From the NCBI GenBank assembly GCA_041583135.1, contig JBFHGJ010000123.1:1-16629 (forward strand): a stretch of 16,629 nucleotides of DNA, written 5' to 3'. Numbering within the stretch: the first letter of the stretch is position 1; each line of letters begins with the position of its first letter. The notes under the pieces were generated by a model. That model had not been told where the DNA came from. It saw only the letters and a list, made by a program, of their open reading frames with translations, and did no database searches. The stretch is from JABSOG01 sp041583135. GTDB lineage: Bacteria > Pseudomonadota > Gammaproteobacteria > Enterobacterales > Alteromonadaceae. Positions 14,375-16,629 of this stretch are shown here, one piece after another. A program made the translations under genes and the position numbers.

Positions 14375-15994
14375 TTAATCTTTATGTGCATATAAAAAGT
14401 GGCAGTTTAAGTGCTCATTTGCATCAACTAATTCTAAAAATGCGGTGCGAAAGTATTCATCTGAGCGCTTTCTATCTTGCCTGTCTAAAAAGTTGGCAAT
14501 AGCTGCGTCTAAATCTTCTGAGCCATGTTTGCCTTTGTCACTGGGCTTAGGTGCTGAGTCATAATCATCAATATCCTCTGGCGCTTGTTCATGAGGGAGT
14601 ACATGACTAAAGGCGCGCTTAAACACTTCTATTAGTAGCCTTTGGGCACTGGCATCTATGTTTGTTTCTTTAGTGTCATCTGGTATCAAGTCAAATTGAC
14701 CTTTGGCTGCTGACTGTAGCACAGCAAATAAATACGGCAAAGCGCCGGGTTGCCTTTCAAGTATTCGCCACACGCTGCGGTGGTATTGCTGCAAGTAATG
14801 AAACAGCACAAATTTACGGGCGATGGTGTCTTTTATCTGTGTTGCTTGTGGCTCTGGTTTGCCTTGTGCTTCTGCCGTTTGCCAATAGCGTATACCGGAT
14901 ACCTCCCAAGATATACACAGGCCATTAACAAAGTTTTTTACTTTACGGGGGTTAGGCTCTAGTAACTTTTCTATGTCTGTAGCCATTAGCGTTGATTGTA
15001 AAATACCATGTTTTGTTAGTTGCTTTGTTACCAGTTCAGCGATGTTTGGTGATTGGGGGAGAGGGACTGGAATTCTCACCTGAAACAGTTTTTCTAAATA
15101 TTCACGGTTTAGATCTTCTGAGCGTTGCCAATAGCGACAAAGTGCGTTCATGACCGCAGTATCGTCAAGCCCTAGTACGAATACACAGCGCTCGGTAGAT
15201 AAATAAAGCTTTATTACCTCAAGCAAGCGCACTATCACTGACTCTTCGCAGCGGTCAAGATCGTCGATAAAGATCACCATTCTGGCTTGTTTGCTAATTT
15301 CTTCTTGGTCAAACTTGGTGGAGAGTATGGTTTTTACCGCATCTTCAAACAATAAATGAAAGCGCTGACCATCGCTTTTAGCCAGCAAGTTAGGGTCGGT
15401 TTCATTCCACACTTTGCGGGCATTCTCTGTCATGCCGGAGACTACCTTAACGTTTTTTTGAAAGCATAAAGTCAGGGCAAGGTCGGTGAGGTTTTCAAGC
15501 ATGGAAACTACGGCATATGCGGCTTTGCGTTTATTTTCGTTAGTGTAGCCTCGTATTTTTTCCCATGTGCTAAATTGACTACGGATCTCTTGTAATAGTG
15601 GTACTAAAGGGTTGGCTTCACTCTGGTGCTGCCAAGGAGAAAACCATACGCAGTGAGTTAGTTCGGCAACTTCGGTTTGAACTTTTGCCCAGCTTAATTC
15701 GCGTTTTCGTTCAGGCTTGTCAAAACGCCATTGCTCATGTGGTAACGACTCTCTGGCGGCATTTGCAAAGGCCAACTCTTGCTCTAGGGGCAATCCACCT
15801 AAGGTGGCATAGGCACGGCGCATGACACTGGTTTTGCCAGACCCCCATTTACCTGTTACCCCAAGGGTAAAGGGTGGGGTGACTTGTACTATCATTTTGG
15901 CCACCTGATCGCCTGCATGGCCTAAGCCTAAGGTGTCGTCTATGGTCCATTGGTCGTTTTGGTAGTATGGGCTTTGTTGATTTTGCTCAGACAC
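14375..15994 (-). CDS. KAP-family P-loop NTPase
   Basis: A 539-residue protein when started at GTG 15994. It shows the KAP NTPase pattern: Walker A GKWGSGKT at about 48-55, the conserved VWFSPWQHQ segment at about 116-124, Walker B VIFIDDLDRC at about 240-249, and VFVLGLD soon after (about 271-277). No clear membrane helices are seen between the Walker motifs, so it appears soluble, unlike many KAP proteins. The acidic C-terminal part (about 475-539) is unassigned. GTG 15994 is preferred because AGGA lies 7 nt upstream; the frame extends to a TTG at 16087 that would add 31 low-complexity residues (NITTTTKIN) without a site. It is the first gene of the KAP-NACHT-MDR series. KAP members include phage-exclusion proteins such as PifA, so defence is a reasonable guess. 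Confidence 0.87.
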   Translation of the reverse strand: MSEQNQQSPYYQNDQWTIDDTLGLGHAGDQVAKMIVQVTPPFTLGVTGKWGSGKTSVMRRAYATLGGLPLEQELAFANAARESLPHEQWRFDKPERKRELSWAKVQTEVAELTHCVWFSPWQHQSEANPLVPLLQEIRSQFSTWEKIRGYTNENKRKAAYAVVSMLENLTDLALTLCFQKNVKVVSGMTENARKVWNETDPNLLAKSDGQRFHLLFEDAVKTILSTKFDQEEISKQARMVIFIDDLDRCEESVIVRLLEVIKLYLSTERCVFVLGLDDTAVMNALCRYWQRSEDLNREYLEKLFQVRIPVPLPQSPNIAELVTKQLTKHGILQSTLMATDIEKLLEPNPRKVKNFVNGLCISWEVSGIRYWQTAEAQGKPEPQATQIKDTIARKFVLFHYLQQYHRSVWRILERQPGALPYLFAVLQSAAKGQFDLIPDDTKETNIDASAQRLLIEVFKRAFSHVLPHEQAPEDIDDYDSAPKPSDKGKHGSEDLDAAIANFLDRQDRKRSDEYFRTAFLELVDANEHLNCHFLYAHKD

Positions 15995-16260
15995 TGGCCA
16001 TTCCTGTGTATTGATTTTTGTTGTTGTGGTTATATTAGAGCAATCTACTGCTGTTGGGTAGTTGTAATTGGCACAAATGGAACGCAAGCCAAGGTTAATC
16101 GCACTTTTGTTAAAGCCTACTGTAACCCCTTACATTTCCTAACAATTGTCTCTTATGGCAAAAGTTGACCTAATCAGCCACTTAGTAGAGTATTGAGCGC
16201 TTATTTAACCCAATACTCGGGCTAAATCCCTTCAATTGACCAAATCTAAATGAGGTATTT
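15995..16260. promoter_or_regulatory. Divergent intergenic region between KAP operon and aminopeptidase gene
   Basis: This 266-bp AT-rich gap must hold promoters for both directions. On the + strand, TTGACC at 16165-16170 is followed by only weak -10 candidates (GAGTAT at 17 nt, TAGAGT at 15 nt). GAGG at 16252-16255 is the likely ribosome binding site of the aminopeptidase gene. On the minus strand, a TAATAT-like box lies near 16028-16036 without a convincing -35. No inverted repeat clear enough to call an operator was seen. Confidence 0.35.
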
Positions 16261-16629
16261 ATGCGTTATATTGCTGTGCTTTTGGTGTGTTTCACTGTTG
16301 GCTTTGGCGCTCAGGCCAATGACAACAAAGCGGATACACCAGTGGCGACTGTAAGTTTTACTGAGCAACTGCCAGAACAGGGAAATTTGGTGTTAGGGAT
16401 ATATGATGATGGCCAGTTTGGCGCTTTTGGTTTTCAGTTAGATGCCATGAGTAATGGCGGACTGACCCATGCGTTCAAAGCCAGTGGTTTTGATGGAAAA
16501 GTGAAATCGACTGAAATTATTACCGCCCCTATGGGTACCGGGCTAGACCGTATTATGTTGGTGGGCTTGGGCAAGCGCGATGAGCAGAAAACCATGCTCG
16601 ATTGGCAAAATATCGGCGGCAAAGCGGCG
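16261..16629 (+). CDS. pepA: Exported leucyl aminopeptidase, M17 family (N-terminal part, cut by window end)
   Basis: The first 123 codons run to the right edge. Residues 1-19 form a signal peptide (hydrophobic IAVLLVCFTVGFG, cleavage after AQA), so the enzyme should act in the periplasm or outside. Residues about 28-123 match the N-terminal domain of M17 leucyl aminopeptidases: a strand pattern ending in LDRIMLVGLGKRDE, equivalent to the family's conserved VLLVGLGK segment, followed by a WQNIGG helix start. The metal-binding catalytic domain lies outside the window and cannot be checked. ATG 16261 has GAGG five bases upstream. It is divergent from the KAP operon and is probably core-genome sequence marking the edge of the accessory region. 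Confidence 0.85.
   Translation, partial: MRYIAVLLVCFTVGFGAQANDNKADTPVATVSFTEQLPEQGNLVLGIYDDGQFGAFGFQLDAMSNGGLTHAFKASGFDGKVKSTEIITAPMGTGLDRIMLVGLGKRDEQKTMLDWQNIGGKAA

Noticed and set aside
15995..16087. N-terminal extension of the KAP protein from a TTG start
   Set aside because: The extra residues are low-complexity, the TTG has no ribosome binding site, and GTG 15994 has a well-placed AGGA.

Overview
The window looks like part of the chromosome of a marine-type gammaproteobacterium, possibly of the Alteromonadales. This is inferred from protein style, mid-range GC and the exported M17 aminopeptidase at the right edge; no 16S rRNA or other marker gene fixes the taxon. It joins the end of a trans-AT polyketide synthase (PKS) gene cluster to a candidate NTPase-based defence operon.

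Left part, about 1-8730, + strand: the 3' end of a PKS gene (KS-DH, no ACP and no thioesterase) is followed by a compact accessory operon. In order this holds an HMG-CoA-synthase-like enzyme (HMGS), a crotonase-fold dehydratase (ECH1 type), a free donor ACP, a KS-like decarboxylase with Ser in place of the active Cys, a malonyl transferase, and an acyl-hydrolase-type AT homologue. In known pathways the KS-like enzyme turns malonyl-ACP into acetyl-ACP, the HMGS adds that acetyl unit to a beta-ketone on the PKS, and ECH1 dehydrates the adduct. The first AT loads the AT-less PKS and the second clears stalled acyl chains. No ECH2 decarboxylase is visible. A good sigma70-like promoter overlaps a long inverted repeat just before the HMGS gene, so this accessory operon may have its own control.

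Middle part, about 8690-10210: a strong two-part hairpin without a T-run closes the PKS operon, followed by three exact 48-bp tandem repeats. Converging on it from the minus strand are two tightly linked genes for small exported proteins of unknown function.

Right part, about 10209-15994, minus strand: a KAP-family P-loop NTPase, a bacterial NACHT NTPase and a zinc-independent MDR oxidoreductase follow one another with gaps of 10 and 7 nt. The NACHT protein carries 35 Ser-X dipeptides encoded by a perfect-length hexanucleotide array. The KAP-NACHT pair looks like an anti-phage or stress-sensing module and is the best candidate here for an undescribed system. At the right edge, divergently transcribed, begins an exported leucyl aminopeptidase gene (M17 family), cut by the window end.
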